Positions 1 to 5,276 are shown, numbered from the stretch's first letter. The stretch is 5,276 nt of DNA from Oscillospiraceae bacterium (GCA_009786775.1 WQRL01000163.1:1-5276); one strand, 5' to 3'. Program-made: numbers and translations. The notes: generated by a model not told the origin, from the letters alone.

Positions 1-503
1 CCGGGATAGGACATACCCCCTGTGGCCAAAATAACGGATTTGCAAGAAATAACCCCTTTTTCTGTCACAACACCGCAAATCCGGCCGCTTTCGGCCGTGA
101 GTCCGGTTGCACGCCCGCAGCGCACATCCACGCCTGAGCGCCTCATATAGCGCCTGAGAGCGTCGATAACATCGGATGCCTTATCCGACTCAGGGAAGAC
201 CCTCCCGCCGCGCTCAGTCTTCACAGGCACGCCCTGAGAGCTAAAAAACGCCATAGCGTCTGCCGGGGTAAAGCCGTTTATTGCACTGTATAAAAATTTA
301 TTGCCTGTCGGAATATTATCCAGCACCTCAGGAACTGTGGAGTTATTTGTAATATTGCAGCGTCCCTTGCCTGTTATATAGAGCTTTCTGCCCGGCTTTT
401 CATTTCGCTCAAGCAGAAGCACCTTTGCCCCTTTTTCCGCAGCAGTGCCTGAGGCCAGCATTCCGGCCGCACCGCCGCCTATAACTATTACATCATACAC
501 CAT
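1..503 (-). CDS. HI0933-family NAD(P)/FAD-dependent oxidoreductase (BaiN/RdsA-like), N-terminal part
   Basis: A flavoprotein of the HI0933 family; only the first 167 codons lie in the window and the 3' end is cut at the left edge. I translated it by hand. It opens with a Rossmann dinucleotide fold: GGGAAG at residues 9-14 (the GxGxxG loop) and an acidic residue, E32, ending the second strand, as expected for binding FAD ribose. Family motifs follow: PGRK (37-40), TGKGRCNITN (44-53) and ATGGMSYP (160-167) at the cut edge. Family members are about 400 residues, so over half is missing. The family is usually annotated as aminoacetone oxidase-like or BaiN-like, but most members have no proven substrate, so none is assigned. 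The ATG lies 2 nt after the regulator gene's TAG, with only a weak GAG-type ribosome site, which suggests translational coupling. Confidence 0.93.
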   Translation of the reverse strand, partial: MVYDVIVIGGGAAGMLASGTAAEKGAKVLLLERNEKPGRKLYITGKGRCNITNNSTVPEVLDNIPTGNKFLYSAINGFTPADAMAFFSSQGVPVKTERGGRVFPESDKASDVIDALRRYMRRSGVDVRCGRATGLTAESGRICGVVTEKGVISCKSVILATGGMSYP

Positions 504-505
504 GT

Positions 506-1363
506 CTAAATCTGCTCATATACGCCATATTCGTCCCATATTTCCTCAAGGCGCTCAAATCTGGCATATAAGTCCACATCCGCCTTCTCGCTTATGGCGA
601 CGACGAGGGCGTTAACCAGGCTCAGCGGAGCTACAAGTGTGTCGAGAAACGAAATCATATCGCTTCTGGCGCAAAGAGGAAAGTCCGCAAGCTCCACAAG
701 CGGTGATAAGCGCCCGTCAGTTATCGCTACAATGCTCGCTCCAACACTGCGCGCGTACTGCATGGCTTTTATAGTGCGCCTGGAATAGCGCGGAAAACTT
801 ATAGCCAGCAGCACATCCCCTTTCGAGAGCATAAGCATCTTCTCAAACACCTCGTTGTCGGGGCACTCGGTTATCACCCGTGAATTTCCGAAAATTAAGT
901 TAAAGTAAAAGCCTATGAAGTTTGCCAGAAACGAAGACGAGCGCATCCCTATGATGTAGATGTTCTTAGCCTCCACAATGGCATCCACAGCGCGTGAAAA
1001 TTCCACACAGTCCGCCTCCTCCAAGGTCTGGCGGATCTGCTCTATATCAGATGTCAAAACATGAGTCAAAATGTCACGGCTGCCCATTATGTCTTTTGCG
1101 ACATTTATTCTCTGAACCGCAGTCAGCTTCCCGCGGATCATATCCTGTAGCGCCCTGCGCATCTGAGGATAGCCCTCATAGCCCAGCTCCACGGCAAATC
1201 TCACCACGGTAGACTCGCTGACTCCTGCAAAGTGAGCCAAACGGATAGCTGTCATAAAGGCTGCCTTGTCATAGTTATTTATAACGTAACCGGCAATTTT
1301 TCTCTGACTTTTCGAAAAATTGCCGGATGCAGCCTCAATCAGAGAGAGTATGTCTTTTTCCAT
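506..1363 (-). CDS. MurR/RpiR-family transcriptional regulator
   Basis: A 285-residue DNA-binding regulator with the usual RpiR length and layout. Residues 1-77 form the helix-turn-helix domain (FSKSQRKIAGYVINN, then LAHFAGVSESTVVRF with the recognition helix, then GYEGYPQMRRAL). Residues about 120-260 form a SIS domain, which in this family senses a phosphosugar. The SIS start is IYIIGMRSSS (135-144), and the C-terminal helix region reads FLDTLVAPLSLVNALVVAI. The loop that normally reads like SxSGxTxE is here SFPRYSRRT (189-197), so the ligand may differ from a standard sugar phosphate. The best ribosome site, AGAGGA at 1380-1375, is 12 nt before the ATG, which is long, but no better in-frame start is visible. 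The gene follows rluB after 30 nt and precedes the FAD oxidoreductase by 2 nt. Its target is unknown; regulating that neighbour or itself is inference. Confidence 0.93.
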   Translation of the reverse strand: MEKDILSLIEAASGNFSKSQRKIAGYVINNYDKAAFMTAIRLAHFAGVSESTVVRFAVELGYEGYPQMRRALQDMIRGKLTAVQRINVAKDIMGSRDILTHVLTSDIEQIRQTLEEADCVEFSRAVDAIVEAKNIYIIGMRSSSFLANFIGFYFNLIFGNSRVITECPDNEVFEKMLMLSKGDVLLAISFPRYSRRTIKAMQYARSVGASIVAITDGRLSPLVELADFPLCARSDMISFLDTLVAPLSLVNALVVAISEKADVDLYARFERLEEIWDEYGVYEQI

Positions 1364-1387
1364 AATAGTTAATATCCTCTAAATTTA

Positions 1388-1404
1388 TGTGCTTTATGAG
1401 CACA
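1388..1404. promoter_or_regulatory. 17-bp perfect palindrome before the RpiR gene (candidate operator or RNA hairpin)
   Basis: TGTGCT, a 5-nt spacer and AGCACA form a perfect 6-bp inverted repeat. It starts 24 bp upstream of the regulator's ATG and covers the rluB stop codon, which lies in the spacer. Size and symmetry suit a dimeric regulator's operator, perhaps autoregulation. As RNA it would fold into a 6-bp stem with a 5-nt loop followed by UAAAUUUAG, which is too poor in U for a convincing terminator. No good -10/-35 pair was found beside it. Either role is inference. Confidence 0.35.
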
Positions 1405-2098
1405 ATGCCTTGCGCTCACTTTCCGTCAGGTGGCGCCAGCTCCCAACTTCCAAGCTACCCAGCTCAAGCGGGCCTATGGAAACACGGGTGAGAGCCCTAA
1501 CCTCAAGGCCACAGCTTGAGCACATTTTGCGCACCTGCCTGTTGCGCCCCTCGCCGATTGAAACACTCAAAACTCCGCCACCTGCAAACTTCCTCACGAT
1601 GCTCACAGACTTGGCATGCACCTCATATCCGTCAACAAGCATGGGCAGGCGCAGCTTCTGCACAGCATGCTCCAGATCACCTGTGACCCTGACTTCATAG
1701 GTCTTGGTTTTGTTAAATGACGGGTGGGCCACGGTGTTTGCAAACAAGCCATCATTTGTAAGAAGCAGCAGCCCCTCAGACTCCATGTCCAGCCTGCCAA
1801 CAGGATATATCCTTTGACCAACACCGGAAACTAAGTCCATGACAGTTTTTCTGCCCCGGTCGTCCCCAGCTGATGTGAGATATCCGCGCGGCTTGTTGAG
1901 CATTATGTAAATACCATCTGACTTGGCCGCAACCAATGTGCCGTCTACCACTATTTCGTCTATCCCGGCATCGGCACTCTGGCCAATCACCGCCTTGACC
2001 CCGTTTACAAAAACACGGCCATCCCTTATAAGCCTCTCGGCCTCGCGGCGCGAGGTCAGTCCATGGCTTGAGATTATTTTTTGAAGTCGCTCAGGCAT
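1394..2098 (-). CDS. rluB: Pseudouridine synthase RluB (RsuA/RluB/E/F family)
   Basis: An rRNA pseudouridine synthase of 234 residues, close to the usual 230-250 for Gram-positive RluB. It isomerises a uridine in the peptidyl-transferase region of 23S rRNA (U2605 in E. coli numbering, by family). Residues 1-60 are an S4 RNA-binding domain (RLQKIISSHGLTSRREAERL, then GRVFVNG). The catalytic domain follows, with NKPRGYLTS (68-76) and the signature GRLDMESEGLLLLTNDG (101-117), whose aspartate D104 is the nucleophile. KTY is at 132-134 and EGRNRQVRKM at 183-192. All key residues are present, so it should be active. Its ATG shares one base with the preceding ytfJ stop (TAATG). The nearest GGAG is 14 nt upstream, so reinitiation after ytfJ is likely. 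RsuA (16S rRNA) is the main alternative, but family form and context favour RluB. Confidence 0.95.
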   Translation of the reverse strand: MPERLQKIISSHGLTSRREAERLIRDGRVFVNGVKAVIGQSADAGIDEIVVDGTLVAAKSDGIYIMLNKPRGYLTSAGDDRGRKTVMDLVSGVGQRIYPVGRLDMESEGLLLLTNDGLFANTVAHPSFNKTKTYEVRVTGDLEHAVQKLRLPMLVDGYEVHAKSVSIVRKFAGGGVLSVSIGEGRNRQVRKMCSSCGLEVRALTRVSIGPLELGSLEVGSWRHLTESERKALCS

Positions 2099-2529
2099 TA
2101 TTCTTCGATTTTCTCCACATTTACATCCAGGTCGTCTATACCGCTGATGTTGTCTTTTTTGTTCTTTTCAATAAACCCTGTGACCTTGTCGATAATATCA
2201 GGTACAGCGTCAATGACCCGGTCAACAGAGGAATTGCCTGGAGGTGAAACATGCAGGAGCTTAACATTGCCGTCTTTTACAACTATGAAAGCCACGGGGA
2301 TTATATTTACCCCGGCACCTGCGCCCCCTCCGAAAGCCTCTGTGGGAGCCTGCTTTTTGGCAAAGTCGCTGCCGCCGCCCGCAAAGCCGAATGTGACTTT
2401 TGAAACGGGAATCATTGTTATGCCGTCAGGTGTCGTTATAGGCTGGCCGATAATTGTGTTGGCATCAACCATCTCCCTGACTTTTTGCATTGTCGTCTCC
2501 ATTAGGTTGTTGATTTGGTGCTTTTCCAT
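2098..2529 (-). CDS. ytfJ: GerW/YtfJ-family sporulation protein
   Basis: A 143-residue protein of the GerW (YtfJ) family. In Bacillus subtilis, GerW is a spore protein needed for full germination linked to the lytic enzyme SleB; the biochemical role is unclear. Family marks seen here are INNLMETTMQKVREMVDANT (6-25), IIGQPITTPDG (26-36), IPVSKVTFGFAGGGSDF (40-56) and the glycine-rich FGGGAGAGVNIIPVAF (66-81). The C-terminus is acidic and variable. No signal peptide or membrane segment is visible. The start is supported by a strong AGGGAG site 9 nt upstream and by the conserved N-terminus, although the first 65 nt overlap the end of the DUF2953 gene. Its last base is the first base of the rluB ATG. 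Presence of this gene suggests, but does not prove, a spore former, because the family also occurs in non-sporulating relatives. Confidence 0.93.
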   Translation of the reverse strand: MEKHQINNLMETTMQKVREMVDANTIIGQPITTPDGITMIPVSKVTFGFAGGGSDFAKKQAPTEAFGGGAGAGVNIIPVAFIVVKDGNVKLLHVSPPGNSSVDRVIDAVPDIIDKVTGFIEKNKKDNISGIDDLDVNVEKIEE

Positions 2530-3175
2530 TTACTTTATCTCCCTTTCCATCTTTGTTTTCATCTTTGTTTTCACCTTTTTTTACAGGCCTGCGCCTAAAT
2601 AGGATTTTTATTATCGGAAATAGTGCAAATACTATGTATAACGACTCCCACACTGCCATTGAGAAAATCACATTGGCGTAAATGGTCTGCTCCTCTGAGA
2701 TAAAATCGGGGTGAAATGCAATATCGCGTTTTTTTATTCTGAAATTATTTTCCAAAAGCGGTGTCAGTTCGCCTATTGCAGCATTTGCAGCCCCGTAGGT
2801 CATGGCAATTTTTGAGGCATCATCCCCTGCAACCGTCATGTGTAAGGTGAGTTCTTTAATAAGCAGCCTGCGCCTCACCCTCCCCAGCATTTTAAGCACA
2901 GGCGCAATCATGTCCATAAAGTCCCGCAGCCCAAGCCCCATTTTCTTGGGAGGCTTGTCCTTTGCTGCGGCATCTTTTTTTGCCTTTTTCTCCGCTTTTT
3001 TCAGAGCCTTTTTTTCTTCTTTGTCAGGGTCTTTTTCCATGGGGTAAACCTTTATGGAAAAAGGGCCGATGCGGATTTCTCCGAGTATACCCTCGGAGCT
3101 ATATTCCACACGCACACCGAAACGGAGCAGTGCAATTATTAAAAGCGCGGCAATTACAATGGCGAGTGCAATCAT
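2465..3175 (-). CDS. DUF2953 membrane-anchored protein
   Basis: A 236-residue protein of unknown function that I assign to DUF2953 from its layout, its position before gerW and the core GELTPLLENNFRIKKRDIAFHP (partly conserved in the family). Residues 2-18 are a hydrophobic N-terminal helix. Residues 50-79 are a highly charged stretch rich in lysine, alanine and glutamate. A second hydrophobic stretch, about 168-193, ends in basic residues RRRP. The last 36 residues are low complexity (G, N, D, K, Q), include a duplicated ENKD, and largely overlap the start of ytfJ. This tail looks non-conserved. The ATG overlaps the scpB stop (ATGA) and has a good AAGGA site 9 nt upstream. In spore formers the gene's place beside gerW hints at a spore-related membrane role, which is inference only. 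Confidence 0.85.
   Translation of the reverse strand: MIALAIVIAALLIIALLRFGVRVEYSSEGILGEIRIGPFSIKVYPMEKDPDKEEKKALKKAEKKAKKDAAAKDKPPKKMGLGLRDFMDMIAPVLKMLGRVRRRLLIKELTLHMTVAGDDASKIAMTYGAANAAIGELTPLLENNFRIKKRDIAFHPDFISEEQTIYANVIFSMAVWESLYIVFALFPIIKILFRRRPVKKGENKDENKDGKGDKVNGKAPNQQPNGDDNAKSQGDG
2539..2546 (-). promoter_or_regulatory. Ribosome binding site of ytfJ
   Basis: AAAGGGAG on the minus strand lies 9 nt before the ATG at 2529. It sits inside the DUF2953 reading frame. It is one of the strongest ribosome sites in the window and supports ytfJ starting inside the upstream gene rather than at the later methionine M10. Confidence 0.75.
2549..2572 (-). repeat. Perfect 12-bp tandem duplication in the DUF2953 tail
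   Basis: The 12-bp unit GAAAACAAAGAT (minus strand) occurs twice head to tail and encodes ENKD twice. It lies between an A7 run (2576-2582) and the ytfJ ribosome site. It keeps the reading frame and looks like a replication-slippage duplication in an unconstrained tail. Confidence 0.8.
2571..2582 (-). other. A7 slippery heptamer with immediate -1 stop
   Basis: In the DUF2953 frame the codons are GTA AAA AAA GGT GAA, so A AAA AAA falls in the register of a -1 slippery site. After a -1 shift the next codons are AGG TGA, giving one arginine and then a stop, 41 nt before the ytfJ ATG. This would remove the low-complexity tail. The layout resembles the E. coli dnaX site, but no clear stimulatory hairpin or upstream Shine-Dalgarno element is seen, so function is speculative. 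Confidence 0.25.
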
Positions 3176-3756
3176 AATTCTTCTTCCTTAGCTTTTAGTT
3201 CTGCAATCATGGCGGTGATACCTTCCCTTCCATCTTCGGAGGTTTCAATATCAGGAAGCAATGGCAAATCCCGCAATGATTCAAGTCCGAATGTCCTCAA
3301 AAAAACGTGGTTTGTCTTGTAGAGCATAGGTCTTCCCGGAGCGTTTAATCTGCCACAGGCCTCTATGAGGCCCCTGTCCAGCAAAAGCCCTACGGTATAT
3401 GAACTGTCTACCCCTCTCACCTGCTCCACATAGGCCTTCGTAACAGGCTGAAAATACGCGATTATTGTCAGCACTTCAAGGGCCGGCGGAGAAAGCTGGG
3501 GCGGTTTTCTGGTTTCGAGGACTAGGCGTATATAATCGGCGTATTCAGGTGAAGAACATAGCTGAATGGTATCATCTAGCTTTACAATGCGGATGCCCCT
3601 TCTCTGGAAGCTGTATTTATCGCGCATCCTGTTTGTGGCAGCCTCCACATCAAATTCTTCAACACCCAGCACCGCAGCGATTCTGGAAAGTTTTACAGGT
3701 TCTCCCGAAACAAACAGAATCGATTCAATTATACACTCGATATCATGGTTTTCCAT
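3172..3756 (-). CDS. scpB: Segregation and condensation protein ScpB
   Basis: The kite subunit of the Smc-ScpA-ScpB condensin; it dimerises and binds the central part of ScpA. Residue numbers are from the chosen start, giving 194 residues, normal for the family. The first winged helix holds IESILFVSGEPVKLSRIAAVL (partly, from 10). The second holds LSPPALEVLTIIAYFQPVTK (88-107), then VRGVDSS, RGLIEACGRL and APGRPMLYKT (139-148), followed by FLRTFGLESLRDLP. These are the standard ScpB signatures. The start is chosen at 3756 because GAGG at 3766-3763 is 6 nt upstream of it. An alternative ATG two codons earlier (3762) directly abuts that site and is less likely. The gene overlaps scpA by 14 nt and the DUF2953 gene by 4 nt. 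Co-translation with scpA suits equal subunit supply. Confidence 0.95.
   Translation of the reverse strand: MENHDIECIIESILFVSGEPVKLSRIAAVLGVEEFDVEAATNRMRDKYSFQRRGIRIVKLDDTIQLCSSPEYADYIRLVLETRKPPQLSPPALEVLTIIAYFQPVTKAYVEQVRGVDSSYTVGLLLDRGLIEACGRLNAPGRPMLYKTNHVFLRTFGLESLRDLPLLPDIETSEDGREGITAMIAELKAKEEEL
3183..3189 (-). promoter_or_regulatory. Ribosome binding site of the DUF2953 gene
   Basis: AAGGAAG on the minus strand, inside the last codons of scpB, places AAGGA 9 nt before the ATG at 3175. It supports this start, together with the ATGA stop-start overlap. Confidence 0.65.
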
Positions 3757-4546
3757 ACTCATCCTCTACAAGTTCAACTAAAGATGGCTCGCGGCCTGCT
3801 CCGGAATATGTTATAACTAAATCATCGGAATCTCCCGACAGTGTAAGGCTTCCAATCTTGCAAAGTTCAAGCACTGCAATGAAGGTGGCGACCAGTTCCG
3901 GCCTGCTCCTGCTGGCATCAAAGAGTTCTGCCACGGCCATATTGCCCTTGAGCTTGAGCTTGTCCACTATCTCATTTATCTTGTCCGGAATCGAAAACTC
4001 TATGGGCACGGGCTTTACAAATTCCCTGGGGTTTAGAGCCTCACGCTTCATATTCTCCCTTGTACAGATGCGCATTAGGGCATCTAGGAGGTCATCGCTT
4101 ATGTGTACATATTTATACTCCGTGTCGGGCGGCAAGTACTCCGGCGGGCTTGTCATGTATGAGCCATCTGCCGTGTACATCCCTGAGAGCACTTGAGTGA
4201 CCCCTTGAATCTGCTTGTAGACATCTCCGCGCTGTAGCTGCTGTAGGGAGGATATGAGCTGCTCAAGTTCTGAAACTTCCTCGCCGCCGCTAAGCAGCAT
4301 CTTGGTCTTAATGTACGTAAGATGCGAGGCCATGGTTACAAATTCACTGGCGATATCAAGATTTAGCTCAGCCATTTCATCGAGAAACCGCAGGTACTGA
4401 TCCAAAATGGCGGAGATACTGATGTCTTTAATCTCAATTTTATCTTTGCTGAGAAGCTGGAGAATTATTACTAAAGGCCCCTCAAAGTCGGACATCTCAT
4501 TTTTGGTTTTTACAACGCCTTCGAGCTTAAATACAGGAGCTTCCAT
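3743..4546 (-). CDS. scpA: Segregation and condensation protein ScpA
   Basis: The kleisin subunit of bacterial condensin. It bridges the Smc heads and recruits ScpB, aiding chromosome compaction and segregation. Length is 267 residues, typical. The N-terminal Smc-binding part has FEGPLVIILQLLSKDKIEIK (21-40), DISISAILDQYL (41-52) and LDIASEFVTMASHLTYIKTK (63-82). The middle, about 90-175, is the variable ScpB-binding linker. The C-terminal winged helix, about 185-250, includes VAELFDASRSRPELVATFIA (205-224). The usual aspartate after FEGPL is valine here (V26). The N-terminus has a leader MEAPVFKLEGVVKTKNEMSD before the kleisin motif, longer than in Bacillus. The ATG directly follows the protease stop (TAA-ATG) with only a weak GGTG site, so translation is probably coupled. 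Confidence 0.95.
   Translation of the reverse strand: MEAPVFKLEGVVKTKNEMSDFEGPLVIILQLLSKDKIEIKDISISAILDQYLRFLDEMAELNLDIASEFVTMASHLTYIKTKMLLSGGEEVSELEQLISSLQQLQRGDVYKQIQGVTQVLSGMYTADGSYMTSPPEYLPPDTEYKYVHISDDLLDALMRICTRENMKREALNPREFVKPVPIEFSIPDKINEIVDKLKLKGNMAVAELFDASRSRPELVATFIAVLELCKIGSLTLSGDSDDLVITYSGAGREPSLVELVEDEYGKP
3763..3766 (-). promoter_or_regulatory. Ribosome binding site that decides the scpB start
   Basis: GAGG on the minus strand, inside the end of scpA, followed by ATGAGT and then ATG. Spacing is 0 nt to the first ATG (3762) and 6 nt to the second (3756), so the second is preferred. Confidence 0.6.
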
Positions 4547-5242
4547 TTAATTCACCAACCTAAACGCTACTTGTGAAACATACCAAAAACTTCCAAACAA
4601 AGTGCTTATAGCATTCGTCAAAAAACTGTTAAACTGGGGAACGAAAAATATAAGGGCTATAAGAACTATAAATCCATAACGTTCTAACTTCATGAGCCTG
4701 TAATAGCTCTGCTCAGGCAAGGCTGAAAACAGAATTTTTGAGCCGTCCAGAGGCGGGATTGGCAACATGTTAAACACGGCCAGCATTAAATTTATGGCGA
4801 TAATGTTATTTATTAAGCTGTGCAGAAAAGCCGCCACTTGCGGGGACTGGAAGTCCAAATTAAATAAAGACATAGCCAGCAGGCCACGGAGAAAAGCAAA
4901 AAACAGCGCCAGGATTATGTTTGAGAGCGGGCCTGCAAAGGCGGTTACAGCCATAAACTTCTTGGGGTGCTTAAACACATTCATATTGACAGGCACAGGC
5001 TTTGCAAAGCCAAAACCGGCAAATACAATCATAAGCAGGCCGAACGGGTCAATATGCTTAATTGGGTTGAGGGTCAGCCTTCCCATGCTCTTTGCAGTAT
5101 TGTCCCCTAGTCTATATGCTGTAAATCCGTGGGCAAGTTCGTGGACAGTAATGCCCAGAAGAAACGGAATAACTATGAGCAAGACGGATATTATCATAGT
5201 TTCTACGCTGTCGCCCGGCTGGATAACACTTCTATTAAACAT
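4547..5242 (-). CDS. Site-2 protease family protein (peptidase M50)
   Basis: An intramembrane zinc metalloprotease of 231 residues. The zinc motif HELAH is at 34-38 (H34, H38 ligands, E35 catalytic) in the first hydrophobic segment. The third zinc ligand motif is N158-MLPIPPLDG with D166. Other family marks are YRLGD (43-47), GRLTLNPIKHIDPFG (54-68), GFAKPVPVN (78-86) and AGPLSN (103-108). Hydrophobic stretches lie at about 16-33, 67-80, 98-127, 138-161 and 188-202. There is no PDZ or CBS domain, so it is the minimal form, closer to SpoIVFB-like and uncharacterised S2P proteins than to RseP. Catalytic residues are intact; the substrate is unknown. The start at 5242 has AGAGG 9 nt upstream; M16 is a less likely alternative. 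It lies directly ahead of scpA, a neighbourhood common in Clostridia. Confidence 0.94.
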   Translation of the reverse strand: MFNRSVIQPGDSVETMIISVLLIVIPFLLGITVHELAHGFTAYRLGDNTAKSMGRLTLNPIKHIDPFGLLMIVFAGFGFAKPVPVNMNVFKHPKKFMAVTAFAGPLSNIILALFFAFLRGLLAMSLFNLDFQSPQVAAFLHSLINNIIAINLMLAVFNMLPIPPLDGSKILFSALPEQSYYRLMKLERYGFIVLIALIFFVPQFNSFLTNAISTLFGSFWYVSQVAFRLVN

Positions 5243-5276
5243 TGTTCCAATCCTCTACTGCCTTAAATACTGCGTC
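5235..5276 (-). CDS. Possible C-terminal end of an upstream gene
   Basis: From the right edge one minus-strand frame reads DAVFKAVEDWNNV and then TAA, ending 8 nt inside the protease gene. The other two minus-strand frames meet stops within 21 nt of the edge. The tight overlaps elsewhere in the cluster make an upstream partner gene plausible. Thirteen codons are too few to identify it, and the open frame could be chance. Confidence 0.35.
   Translation of the reverse strand, partial: DAVFKAVEDWNNV
5252..5256 (-). promoter_or_regulatory. Ribosome binding site of the M50 protease gene
   Basis: AGAGG on the minus strand, with 9 nt to the ATG at 5242. It supports the upstream start over the internal methionine M16. 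Confidence 0.6.

Noticed and set aside
82..97. Hairpin CGGCCG-CTTT-CGGCCG near the left edge
   Set aside because: It is inside the flavoprotein reading frame, each arm is self-palindromic, and no U tract follows on either strand; not a terminator.
1364..1393. A promoter or intrinsic terminator in the rluB/rpiR gap
   Set aside because: No convincing -10/-35 pair is present, and the hairpin there has a short 6-bp stem with no U run.
1603..1824. A 73-codon minus-strand frame inside rluB
   Set aside because: It overlaps the catalytic core of RluB in another frame and has no ribosome site or family features.
2081..2602. A 173-codon plus-strand open frame over ytfJ
   Set aside because: It is the complement of GerW and the DUF2953 tail; its hydrophobic look comes from reading lysine and glutamate codons in antisense.
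3358..3372. GC-rich inverted repeat GGCCTC-TAT-GAGGCC
   Set aside because: It lies within scpB where it encodes the family-conserved RGLIEA segment; no U tract follows, so it is best explained by coding constraint.
3465..4196. A 243-codon open frame on the plus strand across scpB and scpA
   Set aside because: It is antisense to two clearly conserved genes, shows no recognisable domain and its translation is rich in Ser and Cys as expected from a shadow frame.
1..5276. Mobile element, CRISPR, defence or toxin-antitoxin genes
   Set aside because: The window is almost fully covered by housekeeping or conserved genes on one strand, with no terminal repeats, integrase, spaced repeats or small paired genes.

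Overview
The window looks like a piece of a Clostridia-type (Bacillota) chromosome, probably from the Oscillospiraceae/Ruminococcaceae side of the class. The evidence is the gene content and order: a membrane site-2 protease, ScpA, ScpB, a DUF2953 membrane protein, a GerW/YtfJ sporulation-family protein, the 23S rRNA pseudouridine synthase RluB, and an HI0933-type flavoprotein. I recall this arrangement as typical of that group. The GerW/YtfJ protein fits a spore-forming lineage. The ScpA N-terminus (a ten-residue leader, then LEGVVKTK before FEGPL) also resembles what I remember of that group. No rRNA or species marker is present, so the assignment is inference.

Every gene is on the minus strand, so transcription runs from right (5276) to left (1). 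In transcription order: the last codons of an unidentified gene (5276-5235, weak); the M50 protease (5242-4547); scpA (4546-3743); scpB (3756-3172); the DUF2953 protein (3175-2465); ytfJ/gerW (2529-2098); rluB (2098-1394); a 30-bp gap holding a 17-bp palindrome; an RpiR/MurR-type regulator (1363-506); and the N-terminal 167 codons of an HI0933-family FAD enzyme (503-1), which runs off the left edge.

The genes are packed like one operon. The junctions are: probable 8-nt overlap, abutting (TAA then ATG), 14-nt overlap, 4-nt ATGA overlap, 65-nt overlap, 1-nt TAATG overlap, 30-nt gap, 2-nt gap. The only non-coding stretch longer than 2 nt is 1364-1393. ScpA and ScpB are partners in the Smc condensin that organises and segregates the chromosome. 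RluB modifies 23S rRNA. The protease, DUF2953 and GerW proteins link the cluster to membrane and spore biology. The RpiR regulator and flavoprotein form a close-coupled pair that may have its own control at the palindrome.

I see no mobile element, CRISPR array, tRNA, rRNA or riboswitch, and no clearly new multi-gene system. The points most worth a second look are the DUF2953/gerW junction (65-nt overprint, 12-bp tandem duplication, and an A7 run where a -1 shift meets a stop at once), the palindrome before the RpiR gene, and the altered sugar-phosphate loop of that RpiR protein.
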